Position numbers and translations under genes: made by a program
Notes under the pieces: model-generated
What the model was told of the DNA's origin: nothing
What the model saw: only the letters and a program-made list of their open reading frames with translations
The model's database searches: none
NCBI GenBank assembly: GCA_036338435.1
Contig: JAYZCG010000012.1
Location: 1 to 59,785, forward strand
DNA length: 59,785 nucleotides
Reading direction: 5' to 3'
From: JAPYTY01 sp036338435
GTDB taxonomy: Bacteria; Acidobacteriota; UBA6911; RPQK01; JADFOI01
In this document: in pieces, positions 45,968-55,566 of the stretch
How positions within the stretch are numbered: position 1 is the first letter of the stretch
Layout: each line of letters opens with the position of its first letter

Positions 45968-45973
45968 TAGAAT
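45968..45973 (+). promoter_or_regulatory. -10-like TAGAAT just before the PBP1 start
   Basis: TAGAAT preceded by GTG (TG-type extended context) ends 8 nt before the ATG at 45982. No Shine-Dalgarno lies in between, so the transcript may be leaderless. No good -35 is seen. The rest of the 207-bp spacer after greA is unremarkable. Confidence 0.4.
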
Positions 45974-45981
45974 ATAGGCAG

Positions 45982-48261
45982 ATGAGAGATTGGATTAGTC
46001 AGTTCCTTCAAAAAAACAGACAACGCCTTTTCCTGGTTACCTATGGACTACTAACAGTTGTAGTAGCAGTAGTGGGACTCCTGGGAGGCTTGCTCTTTGG
46101 ATATGTTCTCGATCTCCCAGAAGTAGAACAACTTCAAGCAGTACGACCTAACATCGTATCCTATGTCTACGCAGATGATGGCAGAGTATTGGGACAATAC
46201 GCTCTAGAAAAAAGGACTCTGGTCCCCTTCGAGAGAATTCCCAAGGAACTCATGAATGCTATTTTGACAGCTGAGGACGCCGACTTTTTTACACATGCAG
46301 GGATTGACTTTCAGCGACTTGGGGTAACCGTGGTTCGCGATATTCTATACGGAGAAAGAAAGGGTGCCTCCACTCTCACAATGCAACTGAGTAAACTTCT
46401 CTTCACGGGCACAGAAAAAACCATAGAGAGAAAAATTAAAGACATGCTTTTTGCCCTAGAGATCGAAAAAAATTACTCTAAGGAGCAGATTTTCACCTTT
46501 TATTGCAACCAGATTTATATGGGACATGGAATCTACGGTGTAGCGTCAGCTGCAGATTTCTATTTTCATAAGCCCGTCGAAGAATTGACACTTTCCGAAA
46601 GCGCATTACTGGCAGGAATCATTCAGGTTCCAGCTCGATATTCTCCAATTAACCATCCGAAGCAAGCAACGAAAAGAAGGGATCTTATCCTGAGCCGCAT
46701 GCACAACGAAGATCAGATTACCACCACTCAGTTGCAAGAATCGATGAAAGAACCTCTGGCAGTTGAAGGAAGAAATTATGACCAGAGTCCGGCCACCTAT
46801 TTCACCGAGTGGGTTCGGCAGTACTTGGAAAAACACTACTCCACAAAGCAGATTTGGGAAGGAGGCCTTAAGATCTATACTACTCTGGACTATGAGATGC
46901 AGGTAGCCGGACGTAGGGCATTGCGAGATGGCCTCAAAAAATTCGACAAGGATACCGTTGAACGTGAAGAGCCCTTGGAAAACATCATTGTCCACCAGAC
47001 TGAAGATCTCGAAGCCTATTTTCACCCAGACTGGCAACAAATTTTCTACCAAGGACAAATGGTACCAGGCCTAGTAATTGAGTCCTCCCCGGAACAGGCA
47101 AAGGTAAAACTAGGTAGCTTTACAGCCTGGATCAAACCCGAAGACATAGTATGGACAGATGAACAACACGTTGATGCTGTTCTCAAATCTGGAAATGTTG
47201 CAATTTTTTCGATTAGAAAAATTGAACGATCCACAAAAATCATTCATGCGACTTTGGATCGCATCCCAGAGGTGCAGGGGGCCCTGATGGCCATAGACAA
47301 TCGGTCTGGGGCCATCAAGGCTATGGTCGGAGGATTTGACTTTCAACAAAGCAAATTTAATCGGGCTACACAAGCACTTCGACAACCGGGCTCTCTATTC
47401 AAACCGTTTACCTACGTCAGCCTCATGGAGGCCGGTTATTCACCCGAAGAGCATGTTCTAGACGCCCCGGTGAGCTATCGAGACGGTCTGGGACGTATTT
47501 ATGCACCGGAAAACTCTGACGAGGCATTTCGAGGACTCATACCAATTCGAGAAGCGTTTGCCCTTTCCAGGAATGTACCCACGGTTCGATTAGCTAATAC
47601 CATTGGTATCGAAAAAGTTATTGAAGTAGCACACCGATTTGGTATTCCACATAAAATCCCCCCATATCTTGCAATGGCATTGGGTGCTGGAGAACTCACT
47701 CTGCAGGAGATTACCTCAGCCTTTACCGTCTTTCCCAACAACGGCCTAAGGGCTGAGCCTTACTTCATAAAGCGTGTAGAAGATTATAACGGAACAACAT
47801 TGTTTGATCACCAAACCCGATTCGAGTACGTCGTTTCCGCCGATACAGCAGAAAAAATGATTTATCTTTTGCGTGGCGTGGTAGAACGGGGAACAGCCCG
47901 TCGTGCCAAGGTACTACAACGCCCTCTGGGAGGAAAAACAGGCACTACCAATGACTCAACCGACAGCTGGTTCGTTGGATTTACTTCTCAGATTACTGCA
48001 GGTGTATGGACTGGCTACGACCAAAAGCTGTCACTGGGTAAAAAAGTCTACGGGGCCACCCTAGCTCTTCCCATCTGGGTTGATTTTATGCAAGAAATCA
48101 ACCTGAACATGCCAATCAAAGACTTTGAAAGTCATTATGCCCCATTAGATTTGAACTTGGTCAAAGTCAGGATGGAAAATCAGGCCACTGAGGAAGGCAA
48201 AGATCAATCGAAACAGCCATGGAGTGTTGAAGATATTCCACCGCCTCCACCTGACTACTGA
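45982..48261 (+). CDS. Class A penicillin-binding protein (PBP1a-type)
   Basis: A bifunctional enzyme that polymerises and crosslinks peptidoglycan at the inner membrane. The 759-residue protein has a cytoplasmic stub, a helix at about 17-42, the GT51 domain with catalytic E98 in TAEDADFFTHAGID and KGASTLTMQLSKLL, an OB-like insert (about 330-430), then the transpeptidase with SLFK near 470 (QPGSLFKPF), the SRN motif and KTGT near 652. The C-terminus ends in a Pro-rich PPPPPDY. All catalytic motifs are intact. Confidence 0.96.
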   Translation: MRDWISQFLQKNRQRLFLVTYGLLTVVVAVVGLLGGLLFGYVLDLPEVEQLQAVRPNIVSYVYADDGRVLGQYALEKRTLVPFERIPKELMNAILTAEDADFFTHAGIDFQRLGVTVVRDILYGERKGASTLTMQLSKLLFTGTEKTIERKIKDMLFALEIEKNYSKEQIFTFYCNQIYMGHGIYGVASAADFYFHKPVEELTLSESALLAGIIQVPARYSPINHPKQATKRRDLILSRMHNEDQITTTQLQESMKEPLAVEGRNYDQSPATYFTEWVRQYLEKHYSTKQIWEGGLKIYTTLDYEMQVAGRRALRDGLKKFDKDTVEREEPLENIIVHQTEDLEAYFHPDWQQIFYQGQMVPGLVIESSPEQAKVKLGSFTAWIKPEDIVWTDEQHVDAVLKSGNVAIFSIRKIERSTKIIHATLDRIPEVQGALMAIDNRSGAIKAMVGGFDFQQSKFNRATQALRQPGSLFKPFTYVSLMEAGYSPEEHVLDAPVSYRDGLGRIYAPENSDEAFRGLIPIREAFALSRNVPTVRLANTIGIEKVIEVAHRFGIPHKIPPYLAMALGAGELTLQEITSAFTVFPNNGLRAEPYFIKRVEDYNGTTLFDHQTRFEYVVSADTAEKMIYLLRGVVERGTARRAKVLQRPLGGKTGTTNDSTDSWFVGFTSQITAGVWTGYDQKLSLGKKVYGATLALPIWVDFMQEINLNMPIKDFESHYAPLDLNLVKVRMENQATEEGKDQSKQPWSVEDIPPPPPDY

Positions 48262-48310
48262 CAATTTTGATCAAATAAAACGCCTGATGGACAAAGGAAT
48301 CGTGGTGGAC

Positions 48311-49309
48311 CTATTTGTTTCGATCCATCATGAGTCCAGCGAGGCTCATCAGAGCATCGCGATAAACAGAATCAGGAAACTCTAGGATAGCGTTCATAGC
48401 CTGCCGAACATAATCCTTCACTAAAGCACGAGACTCTTCTAACGTCCCATAGTCCTGAACTAGTTTAATGATTTGTTGTTTGTTCTGAGGACTAAAATCC
48501 TGGCTCTCGACAACATCACGGATGAATCCCTTTTCTGCGCTGTTAGCCCGTTGCATCAAGTGGATGATAGGCAGGGTGGTTCTACGTTCAACAAGATCCT
48601 TTAAAACCGGTTTGCCCAACGTATCTTCAGTAGAAGTATAATCCAGCATGTCATCCATCAATTGGAAAACCATCCCTAGTGCATGGCCATACTCATGGAG
48701 TTTATCTGCCTGATCGTTGTCCACTCCTCCCAGTATCGCCCCTAAACGTCCACAACCGGCAAACAAGTGAGCCGTCTTCCGCCGACAAACATCCAAATGC
48801 TCTTCGACGGAAAGATCTATCCGTCCTTGTTGATCCAATTGCATTAGTTCCCCTTCAACCATCTCTCGGGTAATATCAATGAGAATGTCCAGTATCTGAA
48901 AGTTGCGGAGCTCAAGTGCCTGGCGAAAAGAGGTCATGTACAACCAGTCCCCCATGAGAACCGTGATCTGATTCCCCCAGGCCATGTTGACGGAAGGCTT
49001 TCCACGACGAACATTAGCATGATCAATGATGTCATCATGCACTAGGGTTGCTACATGAATTAGTTCAACCACCGAACCCAAAACAAGTGTGGACTTCCCT
49101 TCAAATCCACACATTTTGGCCGAAAGAATTAGTATCAACGGCCGAACACGCTTACCTCCACTGTCGTGTAGGTACTCGTTGACATCGTCAATGAGCGAAA
49201 AATTAGCCTTACTCGCTGCTCTTAGAGAAACCTCCACTTCCTTCAAATCATCCTCAACCAGTTTGAAGATGTCGCGGGGTTTTAAGGATATGCTTGAAAC
49301 GGTTTTCAT
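48311..49309 (-). CDS. All-trans polyprenyl diphosphate synthase
   Basis: Chain-elongating prenyltransferase that makes the side chain for menaquinone or ubiquinone (chain length not predictable here). From the ATG at 49309 the product has 332 residues, with GGKRVRPLI, first Asp-rich motif HDDIIDHANVRRG, and second motif FQLMDDMLDYTS. The longer frame begins with TTG and adds residues not typical of the family. It follows tatD by 62 nt and likely supplies the quinone pathway with MenG. Confidence 0.94.
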   Translation of the reverse strand: MKTVSSISLKPRDIFKLVEDDLKEVEVSLRAASKANFSLIDDVNEYLHDSGGKRVRPLILILSAKMCGFEGKSTLVLGSVVELIHVATLVHDDIIDHANVRRGKPSVNMAWGNQITVLMGDWLYMTSFRQALELRNFQILDILIDITREMVEGELMQLDQQGRIDLSVEEHLDVCRRKTAHLFAGCGRLGAILGGVDNDQADKLHEYGHALGMVFQLMDDMLDYTSTEDTLGKPVLKDLVERRTTLPIIHLMQRANSAEKGFIRDVVESQDFSPQNKQQIIKLVQDYGTLEESRALVKDYVRQAMNAILEFPDSVYRDALMSLAGLMMDRNK

Positions 49310-49371
49310 AATTTCAGAACGCGCTACTATACCAATTCGTCCAGGAAACTTACAGAACAATCGACCGAGCT

Positions 49372-50145
49372 CTAGCGCTTGAATAGTCGTTTGAGGTTAA
49401 TCGTTGTCGACATACCGATTTCCTCTATTGTCAGTCCTCGAATTTCAGCCAACATTCCGGCTACCTGAACCACAAAGGCAGGTTCATTTCGTTTACCCCT
49501 GAACGGTACTGGTGCCAGATAAGGAGAATCGGTTTCAATCAGCAAACGTTCCAGTGGAATCTGCCGAGCAATGTCTCGTAACTCGTCAGCTCTCCGAAAA
49601 GTGATCATTCCCCCAAAGGAAATATAAAAACCCAAAGCTAAGCAACGTTCAGCTGTCTCAAGACTAGCTGAAAAACAGTGCAGGATACCCCCCGGCCCCT
49701 GGGCAAATTCTTCTTCCAGTATTTGACAGGTTAGATCTTCAGCTTCCCGCAAATGAATTATGACAGGCTTCCCTAACTCACGGGCTCCTCTCAACTGTTG
49801 TCTAAAAGCCGTTATCTGTTGAGATCTAGAAGAATGGTTATAGTGGAAATCGAGTCCAATTTCACCCCAACCTAAAATCTTTGGATGCGCCATGAGGTCA
49901 ACAAGTTTCTCCTCCAAGTCAGGTCCATACACTTTTGCATCATGAGGATGAACCCCCACACAACCGACCAAGGCATCATGGTCTTCCAGGAGTTGCATAA
50001 AGGTGCACTCTCTCTCTTCTGTTTCATTGAGACAACCGATCGTGATGATTTCAGAGACTCGGGCCTGCCTAGCTCGTTTGATGACCTCTTCGATATCCAA
50101 TTGAAAGTCTGGAGAATCTAGATGAGCATGGGAATCAGTAAACAT
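49372..50145 (-). CDS. tatD: TatD-family metal-dependent hydrolase
   Basis: TatD enzymes are TIM-barrel metallohydrolases; E. coli TatD is a 3'-5' exonuclease. The 257-residue protein shows all metal motifs: DSHAHLD, GEIGLDFHY, VIIHLREA, ILHCFSAS and ETDSPYLAP. Its ATG shares one base with the metG stop (TAATG), so it is coupled to metG, a pairing found in many genomes. Confidence 0.95.
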   Translation of the reverse strand: MFTDSHAHLDSPDFQLDIEEVIKRARQARVSEIITIGCLNETEERECTFMQLLEDHDALVGCVGVHPHDAKVYGPDLEEKLVDLMAHPKILGWGEIGLDFHYNHSSRSQQITAFRQQLRGARELGKPVIIHLREAEDLTCQILEEEFAQGPGGILHCFSASLETAERCLALGFYISFGGMITFRRADELRDIARQIPLERLLIETDSPYLAPVPFRGKRNEPAFVVQVAGMLAEIRGLTIEEIGMSTTINLKRLFKR

Positions 50146-52079
50146 TATTTCAATCGCTCACCTAGTCTGGTGGGTTCGGTGAATGTAGCAAGTACCGGTT
50201 TCCCTTCATTAGATGCTGCAACCAACATTCCATTGGACTCCACACCCATTAGTTTAGCAGGTCTCAGATTCGTAACAACAATGACCAGACGGCCGGGCAA
50301 AGAATCTATGGAATACTCCTGGGCAATGCCAGATACAACCTGACACACTTCTGATCCAACATCGACCTGTATCTTCAACAATCGCTCAGATTTTGGAATA
50401 GCCTCCACAGAAATAATTTTCCCTACCCGCATCTCAACCTTTTCAAAATCCCCAATATCAATGAGTTTTTTGTTCGATTCTGCTTCTACCACATTGACTT
50501 TCTGTGAAGAAGACTGTTTTCTTTCACGCTTCTTCTCCGCAACATGTTCCATAAATGCTTTGACATCCAGACGAGGAAAAACAGCTTGGACATCACCGAT
50601 CACTACGCCCGGCTTTAGTCCCCCCCAAGTCAGAGATTTCAATCTTTGATCTTCGAGAGATTCCGAAATCCCTAATTGCTTAAGAATTGCTCCAGTACCA
50701 TCAGGAATGATGGGGCCCAACAGAATCGAAATAATGCGTAAAGACTCCGCTGAACAGTATAAAATCGTGCCTAGGCGTTCCCTCTTTGAATCATCACCAG
50801 CCATCGCCCAAGGCTCATTGGTAACAAGATACTTGTTCACTACTGCGATAAGTTCCCACACATTGTCCACGGCTTTGTGAATTGCAAGTTGGTCAAAATG
50901 GTTCTGGTATAGCTTGACAGTTTCAGCACTGTATTCCCTGAGTTGCTGATCAGTGTTTTGAAAATCACCGTGCTTTGGGATCTTTCCGTCAAAATTAGTC
51001 TGGATCATGGTAAGTGTACGAGTACATAAGTTTCCTAGATCGTTGGCAAGATCACTGTTAACTCGAGTTGCCAGAAGTTCATAAGAGAAATTTCCATCAG
51101 CACCTAACGGGATTTCACGAAGCAAAAAATGCCTTATATAATCCGGTCTTGCTATATCTATCAGTTCCCCAGTAGTAACAGTGTTGCCACGAGACTTGGA
51201 CATCTTCTCACCTTCAACTGTCCACCACCCATGCACTAATAGCTGGTTTGGAGGTTCCAGGCCAGCAGCAAAGAGAAAAGCCGGCCAGTAAACGGCATGA
51301 AACCTCAAAATATCCTTACCAATCAACTGAACTTTTGCCGGCCAATACTTTTCGAATCTTTCAAGTTCACCAGGAAAACCAATTCCAGCTAAATACCCAA
51401 TCAGAGCGTCAAACCAAACATAAAAAATATGCTTTTCATCTTCGGGAATCGGGATTCCCCATCTAAACGAAGTTCGACTAATGCTCAAATCCTTGAGGCC
51501 AGTCTTGACAAAACTAATAATTTCGTTCATCCGTGTAGCGGGAACCACGAATTCTGGATTGAACTCGTAGAATTTAAGCAGTTTGTCCTCAAAAGCCGAC
51601 AGCCTGAAGAAATAACTCTCTTCAGTCATAGATTCTGGGGTACGCCCACAGTCGGGACATGTATCACGACCTTCGGGAGTATATGCTTCACAATTAACGC
51701 AGTACTTGCCCTTGTATTCTCCCAAATAGATAAAATCATTTTCCTGAATCCTCTTGAAGATCTCCATTACTGCTTTACGGTGTCTCTTTTGAGTTGTGCG
51801 AATAAACTCATCAAAAGTGAGACCCAATTTCTGCCAAGTTTCCTGAAATGTAGCCGAGTACATGTTGGACAACTCTTGTGGAGTCAACCCCTCTTGGCGC
51901 GCCGCTCTTTCAATCTTAAGACCGTGCTCATCTGTCCCAGTTAAACAACAAACATCCAGACCACACATTTTCTTGTAGCGTGCAAGTGCATCAGCGATGA
52001 TGGAAGTGTAAGTGTGCCCCACATGCGGGACTCCGTTAACATAGTAAAGTGGCGTCGTAAGATAGCAATTACTACTCAT
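50145..52079 (-). CDS. metG: Methionyl-tRNA synthetase with C-terminal dimerisation domain
   Basis: MetRS charges both initiator and elongator tRNA-Met. The 644-residue protein has the HIGH-like motif HVGHTYTS, the connective zinc knuckle CVNCEAYTPEGRDTCPDC, the KMSKS motif, the anticodon domain, and a C-terminal EMAP/OB tRNA-binding dimer domain (about 540-644, starting FEKVEMRVGKI). A Lys/Arg/Ser-rich linker precedes it. The ATG at 52079 fits the family; an ATG at 52088 is also possible. It overlaps the end of larC and is followed by tatD. Confidence 0.96.
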   Translation of the reverse strand: MSSNCYLTTPLYYVNGVPHVGHTYTSIIADALARYKKMCGLDVCCLTGTDEHGLKIERAARQEGLTPQELSNMYSATFQETWQKLGLTFDEFIRTTQKRHRKAVMEIFKRIQENDFIYLGEYKGKYCVNCEAYTPEGRDTCPDCGRTPESMTEESYFFRLSAFEDKLLKFYEFNPEFVVPATRMNEIISFVKTGLKDLSISRTSFRWGIPIPEDEKHIFYVWFDALIGYLAGIGFPGELERFEKYWPAKVQLIGKDILRFHAVYWPAFLFAAGLEPPNQLLVHGWWTVEGEKMSKSRGNTVTTGELIDIARPDYIRHFLLREIPLGADGNFSYELLATRVNSDLANDLGNLCTRTLTMIQTNFDGKIPKHGDFQNTDQQLREYSAETVKLYQNHFDQLAIHKAVDNVWELIAVVNKYLVTNEPWAMAGDDSKRERLGTILYCSAESLRIISILLGPIIPDGTGAILKQLGISESLEDQRLKSLTWGGLKPGVVIGDVQAVFPRLDVKAFMEHVAEKKRERKQSSSQKVNVVEAESNKKLIDIGDFEKVEMRVGKIISVEAIPKSERLLKIQVDVGSEVCQVVSGIAQEYSIDSLPGRLVIVVTNLRPAKLMGVESNGMLVAASNEGKPVLATFTEPTRLGERLK

Positions 52080-53316
52080 AATCCCCATCCGAAATTTGGT
52101 TCATTACCGTTTGTCTCACAGCCTTTAAGGGAAGATTGTGTGCCTGAGCTATAGCCTTCAGATCCTCATATTCTGGTGAAATATTTACAATTTTCCCACG
52201 AAATCGTCCGATCTTGATTTTTACGTCCCCGTATTTAGTTGCCACATGACGGATCTCACGATTTAACGTCCATCTGTGCCAGTCACCCCAACGTATTCCT
52301 AATGTCGTGGTTTCTTTGAAGATCAACTCCGCCATTCTTTCTCGATCCCCCTGACGACACAATACTGAAAGTTTGAACCCAGGACGACTCTTTTTCATCT
52401 GCACAGGAGTACAGTAAGCATCCAAAGCTCCCTTTTGCAGGATTAACTCGACACAGTGTCCAAAAGTCTCGGCATCCATATCATCAATGTTTGCCTCCAA
52501 AAGTGAGACTTCTTCTTCTATCCATGTCGCACCGGGAGTCACACCTCCAGAATCATAGGAAGACATCTTCTCGCCTAAGAGCAATCTTAACATGTTCGGG
52601 ATTTCTTCAAACTCAAGATCACCAGCGCCAAATCCCCATTTCCCATATCGACAAACGGGGAAAGTAGACTGTTGCTGAACTAGTGTAGTCACGATCGCTG
52701 CTCCAGTTGGTGTAGTAAGCTCTCCCCGAACCTTCCCAATGTAGACTGGAAAATCGACCAACAATGCTGCAGTAGCTGGAGTGGGAACAGGCCATGTTCC
52801 ATGAGAAAAAGTTACCGTTCCTCCTCCCAGATTCAGTGGGGCTGTCAAAAAATGGTCCACTTCAAAATAGTGAAATCCAATACAGGATCCCACAATATCG
52901 ATAATGGAATCGACCGCTCCTACCTCATGAAAGTGTACTTCCTCTAAGGAAGTGTTGTGCACATTGGCTTCGGCTTCACCAAGACGTTGGAAAATACTAA
53001 CCGCCGTTTTTTGAACCCAGGAAGGCAGATCACTCTCCTCAATTAAATGCTTAATCTCGGTGAAGTGCCTGTTACCGTGAGTATGATGATCGTGATGACT
53101 ACCATCATGAGGAACTTCCTGCTGCTCAACCTGCAGGTCAACTCCTCGAAGACCTTGTCTATCTACTTCTCTGGCTACGAGTTGGTATCCCTTCAAATCC
53201 AACTTTGCCAACTCCTTCTCGAGATGATCCAAGGGCAATCCTAAATGGATAAGTGCCCCGAGAATCATGTCGCCACTAATCCCATTAAATGGATCGAAAT
53301 AAAGTACTGTTCCCAT
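52072..53316 (-). CDS. larC: Nickel insertion protein LarC (nickel-pincer cofactor)
   Basis: LarC inserts nickel into the pyridinium-bisthiocarboxylate mononucleotide cofactor of lactate racemase-type enzymes, consuming CTP in the studied case. The 414-residue protein begins YFDPFNGISGDMILGAL, has a His-rich loop near 71-84 (HDGSHHDHHTHGNRH) likely to hold nickel, then EVHFHEVGAVDSIIDIVG, ELTTPTGAAI and EANIDDM. In Lactobacillus the gene needs a programmed frameshift; here it is one open frame. larB and larE are not in the window. It overlaps metG by 8 nt. Confidence 0.93.
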   Translation of the reverse strand: MGTVLYFDPFNGISGDMILGALIHLGLPLDHLEKELAKLDLKGYQLVAREVDRQGLRGVDLQVEQQEVPHDGSHHDHHTHGNRHFTEIKHLIEESDLPSWVQKTAVSIFQRLGEAEANVHNTSLEEVHFHEVGAVDSIIDIVGSCIGFHYFEVDHFLTAPLNLGGGTVTFSHGTWPVPTPATAALLVDFPVYIGKVRGELTTPTGAAIVTTLVQQQSTFPVCRYGKWGFGAGDLEFEEIPNMLRLLLGEKMSSYDSGGVTPGATWIEEEVSLLEANIDDMDAETFGHCVELILQKGALDAYCTPVQMKKSRPGFKLSVLCRQGDRERMAELIFKETTTLGIRWGDWHRWTLNREIRHVATKYGDVKIKIGRFRGKIVNISPEYEDLKAIAQAHNLPLKAVRQTVMNQISDGDYE

Positions 53317-53555
53317 CGTAATCGTGAAAACTCAGCAAGTATCGACAGCCCAACTACATAGTAGAAATAGCACTATACTTTACATTTTTGTACATCGCCA
53401 TAGTTGGAATACTAGGAAAATGCAGAGGAATAGTACATTACATTGCATCTAACTCACTCTTGAAAAGCACGAATTGGCACAACTCTCTTACAAACCCTTG
53501 AGACTGCAGTGGCACCGTGACGAAATGTACCGATGCACTAATTCAACTTTTCGCA

Positions 53556-53561
53556 TATGAT
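53556..53561 (+). promoter_or_regulatory. -10-like TATGAT next to the argS start
   Basis: TATGAT ends 9 nt before the ATG at 53571, and no Shine-Dalgarno lies between. This supports the ATG over the upstream GTG at 53517 and suggests a leaderless transcript. The 200-bp larC-argS spacer also holds TATACT near 53374, with no clear -35. Confidence 0.35.
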
Positions 53562-53570
53562 TATTCCTGC

Positions 53571-55565
53571 ATGCTTCTAAAATGGACCCGAGATATCGAA
53601 GAAAACCTCAAAAAGTTTATTGAAGGACACTTTCAGGTAGAGTTTGCCAAACTTACAGTGGAGACACCTCCTCGGAGCGAGTTTGGAGATTTAGCCTTTC
53701 CTTTTCCTTTTGAATTGGCAAAAATCATCCGCAAATCCCCTCAGGAAATTGCCGCCGAGGTCCAAGAAAACATCCCAAATCCTCCCCACGTGGAAAAAAT
53801 TATAGCAAGGGGAGGCTATGTAAACGTTTTCTTTAAACGGGTTCGTTTTATGAAGGAGCTATGCCAATGGCTTCAGGGCTCATGGGAAAAACCTTCGGGC
53901 GAGAAGGTTATCGTTGAGCACACTAATATAAATCCCAACAAAGCTGCCCACATCGGCCATTTAAGAAATGCGGTGATGGGCGACACCTTTGTTAGAGTTC
54001 TACAAGCCAGCGGCACCCGGGTTGAAGTCCAAAATTATATCGACAACACCGGCGTACAGGTAGCTGACGTGGTGGTAGGGTTTCAGTATTTGCGGAAAAT
54101 GCCACTGGAGAAAATCCAATCCATAGGAGAACCTTTTGATTACTACTGTTGGGATCTGTATGCGGAAGTGTCTCAGTGGTACCAAGAAAATCCCTCTCGT
54201 TCTCAATACAGGGATCAGATACTCAAGGAAATCGAAAAGGGTCAAGATCCTACTGCACAAATTGCTGAACATATCTCCACACGCATTGTCCTGGCTCACC
54301 TGAAAACAATGTTGCGGGTTGGGGTAAAATACCAGGTTCTTCCAAGAGAAAGTGAAATCCTTAGCCTGCAGTTCTGGAAAGAGGCATTTGCGCGCCTTAA
54401 AAAGACACGAGCCATTGCCTACCAGAAAGATGGTCCCAACAAAGGTTGTTGGACGATGTCGTTGCCCAGTGCCAACGATCAACCAGGAGAAGAAAAAATC
54501 ATTGTGCGAAGTAATAGTACCGTTACTTACGTGGGTAAAGACATCGCTTACCAACTATGGAAGTTCGGGCTCTTGAAAAAGAATTTTCATTATAGGCCTC
54601 TGTGCCAATACAAGGACAATCAGATCACCGCTTACGCCGATGGGGCTTTAGACAACAACACAGTATGGTTGACCTCGGTTGAACCATCTCCACACACTGA
54701 GCCCGAGTTCGGTAGAGGACACCAGGTTTTTAATGTAATCGACGTACGCCAGTCATATCTGCAACAGGTCGTTTCAGAAGGCTTACATAGATTGGGACAT
54801 GTAGAAGAGTCCAATCGTTCGATACACTTTTCGTACGAAATGGTCGCCCTGTCTCCACGTTGCTGCGCTGATCTGGGAATTGAACTGTCAGAAGAAGATC
54901 AGCACAAACCCTATGTCGAAGTATCGGGTCGAAAGGGGTTGGGCGTAAAAGCCGACGATCTGATCAACGTCTTGCTTGAAAGATCACTAGAAGAAGTTAA
55001 TGCACGCCAGAGGGATCTTCCACTGAAAAACCGCAAGGAGATTGCGCGAAAAGTCGCCGTTGGAGCGCTGCGCTACTTTCTTCTGAAGTACACCCGTAAT
55101 GCGGTAATTGCTTTTGACTTTTCTGAAGCTCTTAGCTTCGAAGGAGAAACGGGGCCTTATCTGCAATACACCATAGTGAGAGCCCGCAACATTTTTCGCA
55201 AACTGGATGCGGATTATTCAGACTCAAGCACTGTGCTCTCTGAAAAACAATCTCGAAGAATGTGGAACGACACAAGTACAATAGAAAGTCTAATTGACAA
55301 TGAGGAAATTTGGAGCCTTTTGCTTCAGACCGCTCGCTTGGAGGAAGCTATCCACCAGACCATGCAAACACTTGAAGTGTCCTATATTGCTAAGCATGCT
55401 TTCACGCTCGCCCAACAGTTTAATTTGTTTTACCATACGCACCATATCCTTTCTGAGAACGACCCGATTAAAAAGCACTTTTACCTTACGGTAGCTGATG
55501 CATCGTGCCGAGGACTCGCAAAAAATTTAGAATTGTTGGGAATACAGACGCCAGAAAGAATGTGA
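53571..55565 (+). CDS. argS: Arginyl-tRNA synthetase
   Basis: ArgRS charges tRNA-Arg. From the ATG at 53571 the product has 664 residues: an N-terminal tRNA D-loop recognition domain (FGDLAFPFPFELAK), HIGH motif in AAHIGHLRNAVMGD, the Rossmann core, and the DALR anticodon domain (GPYLQYTIVRARNI onward). The usual KMSKS-like KMSTRAGN segment is replaced by VEVSGRKGLGVKADDLI. That is still basic and glycine-rich and may do the same job. A GTG at 53517 would add 18 residues. It precedes an unknown exported protein by 1 nt. Confidence 0.94.
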   Translation: MLLKWTRDIEENLKKFIEGHFQVEFAKLTVETPPRSEFGDLAFPFPFELAKIIRKSPQEIAAEVQENIPNPPHVEKIIARGGYVNVFFKRVRFMKELCQWLQGSWEKPSGEKVIVEHTNINPNKAAHIGHLRNAVMGDTFVRVLQASGTRVEVQNYIDNTGVQVADVVVGFQYLRKMPLEKIQSIGEPFDYYCWDLYAEVSQWYQENPSRSQYRDQILKEIEKGQDPTAQIAEHISTRIVLAHLKTMLRVGVKYQVLPRESEILSLQFWKEAFARLKKTRAIAYQKDGPNKGCWTMSLPSANDQPGEEKIIVRSNSTVTYVGKDIAYQLWKFGLLKKNFHYRPLCQYKDNQITAYADGALDNNTVWLTSVEPSPHTEPEFGRGHQVFNVIDVRQSYLQQVVSEGLHRLGHVEESNRSIHFSYEMVALSPRCCADLGIELSEEDQHKPYVEVSGRKGLGVKADDLINVLLERSLEEVNARQRDLPLKNRKEIARKVAVGALRYFLLKYTRNAVIAFDFSEALSFEGETGPYLQYTIVRARNIFRKLDADYSDSSTVLSEKQSRRMWNDTSTIESLIDNEEIWSLLLQTARLEEAIHQTMQTLEVSYIAKHAFTLAQQFNLFYHTHHILSENDPIKKHFYLTVADASCRGLAKNLELLGIQTPERM

Positions 55566-55566
55566 A

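Noticed and set aside
46606..47058. 150-codon minus-strand frame inside the PBP1 gene
   Set aside because: It lies antisense to a well-conserved coding region and has low-complexity hydrophobic content typical of shadow frames.
52072..53316. Programmed frameshift in larC
   Set aside because: Known in Lactobacillus, but here a single uninterrupted frame covers both halves of the family.
54000..54554. 184-codon minus-strand frame inside argS
   Set aside because: Antisense shadow of a conserved synthetase; no recognisable motif.
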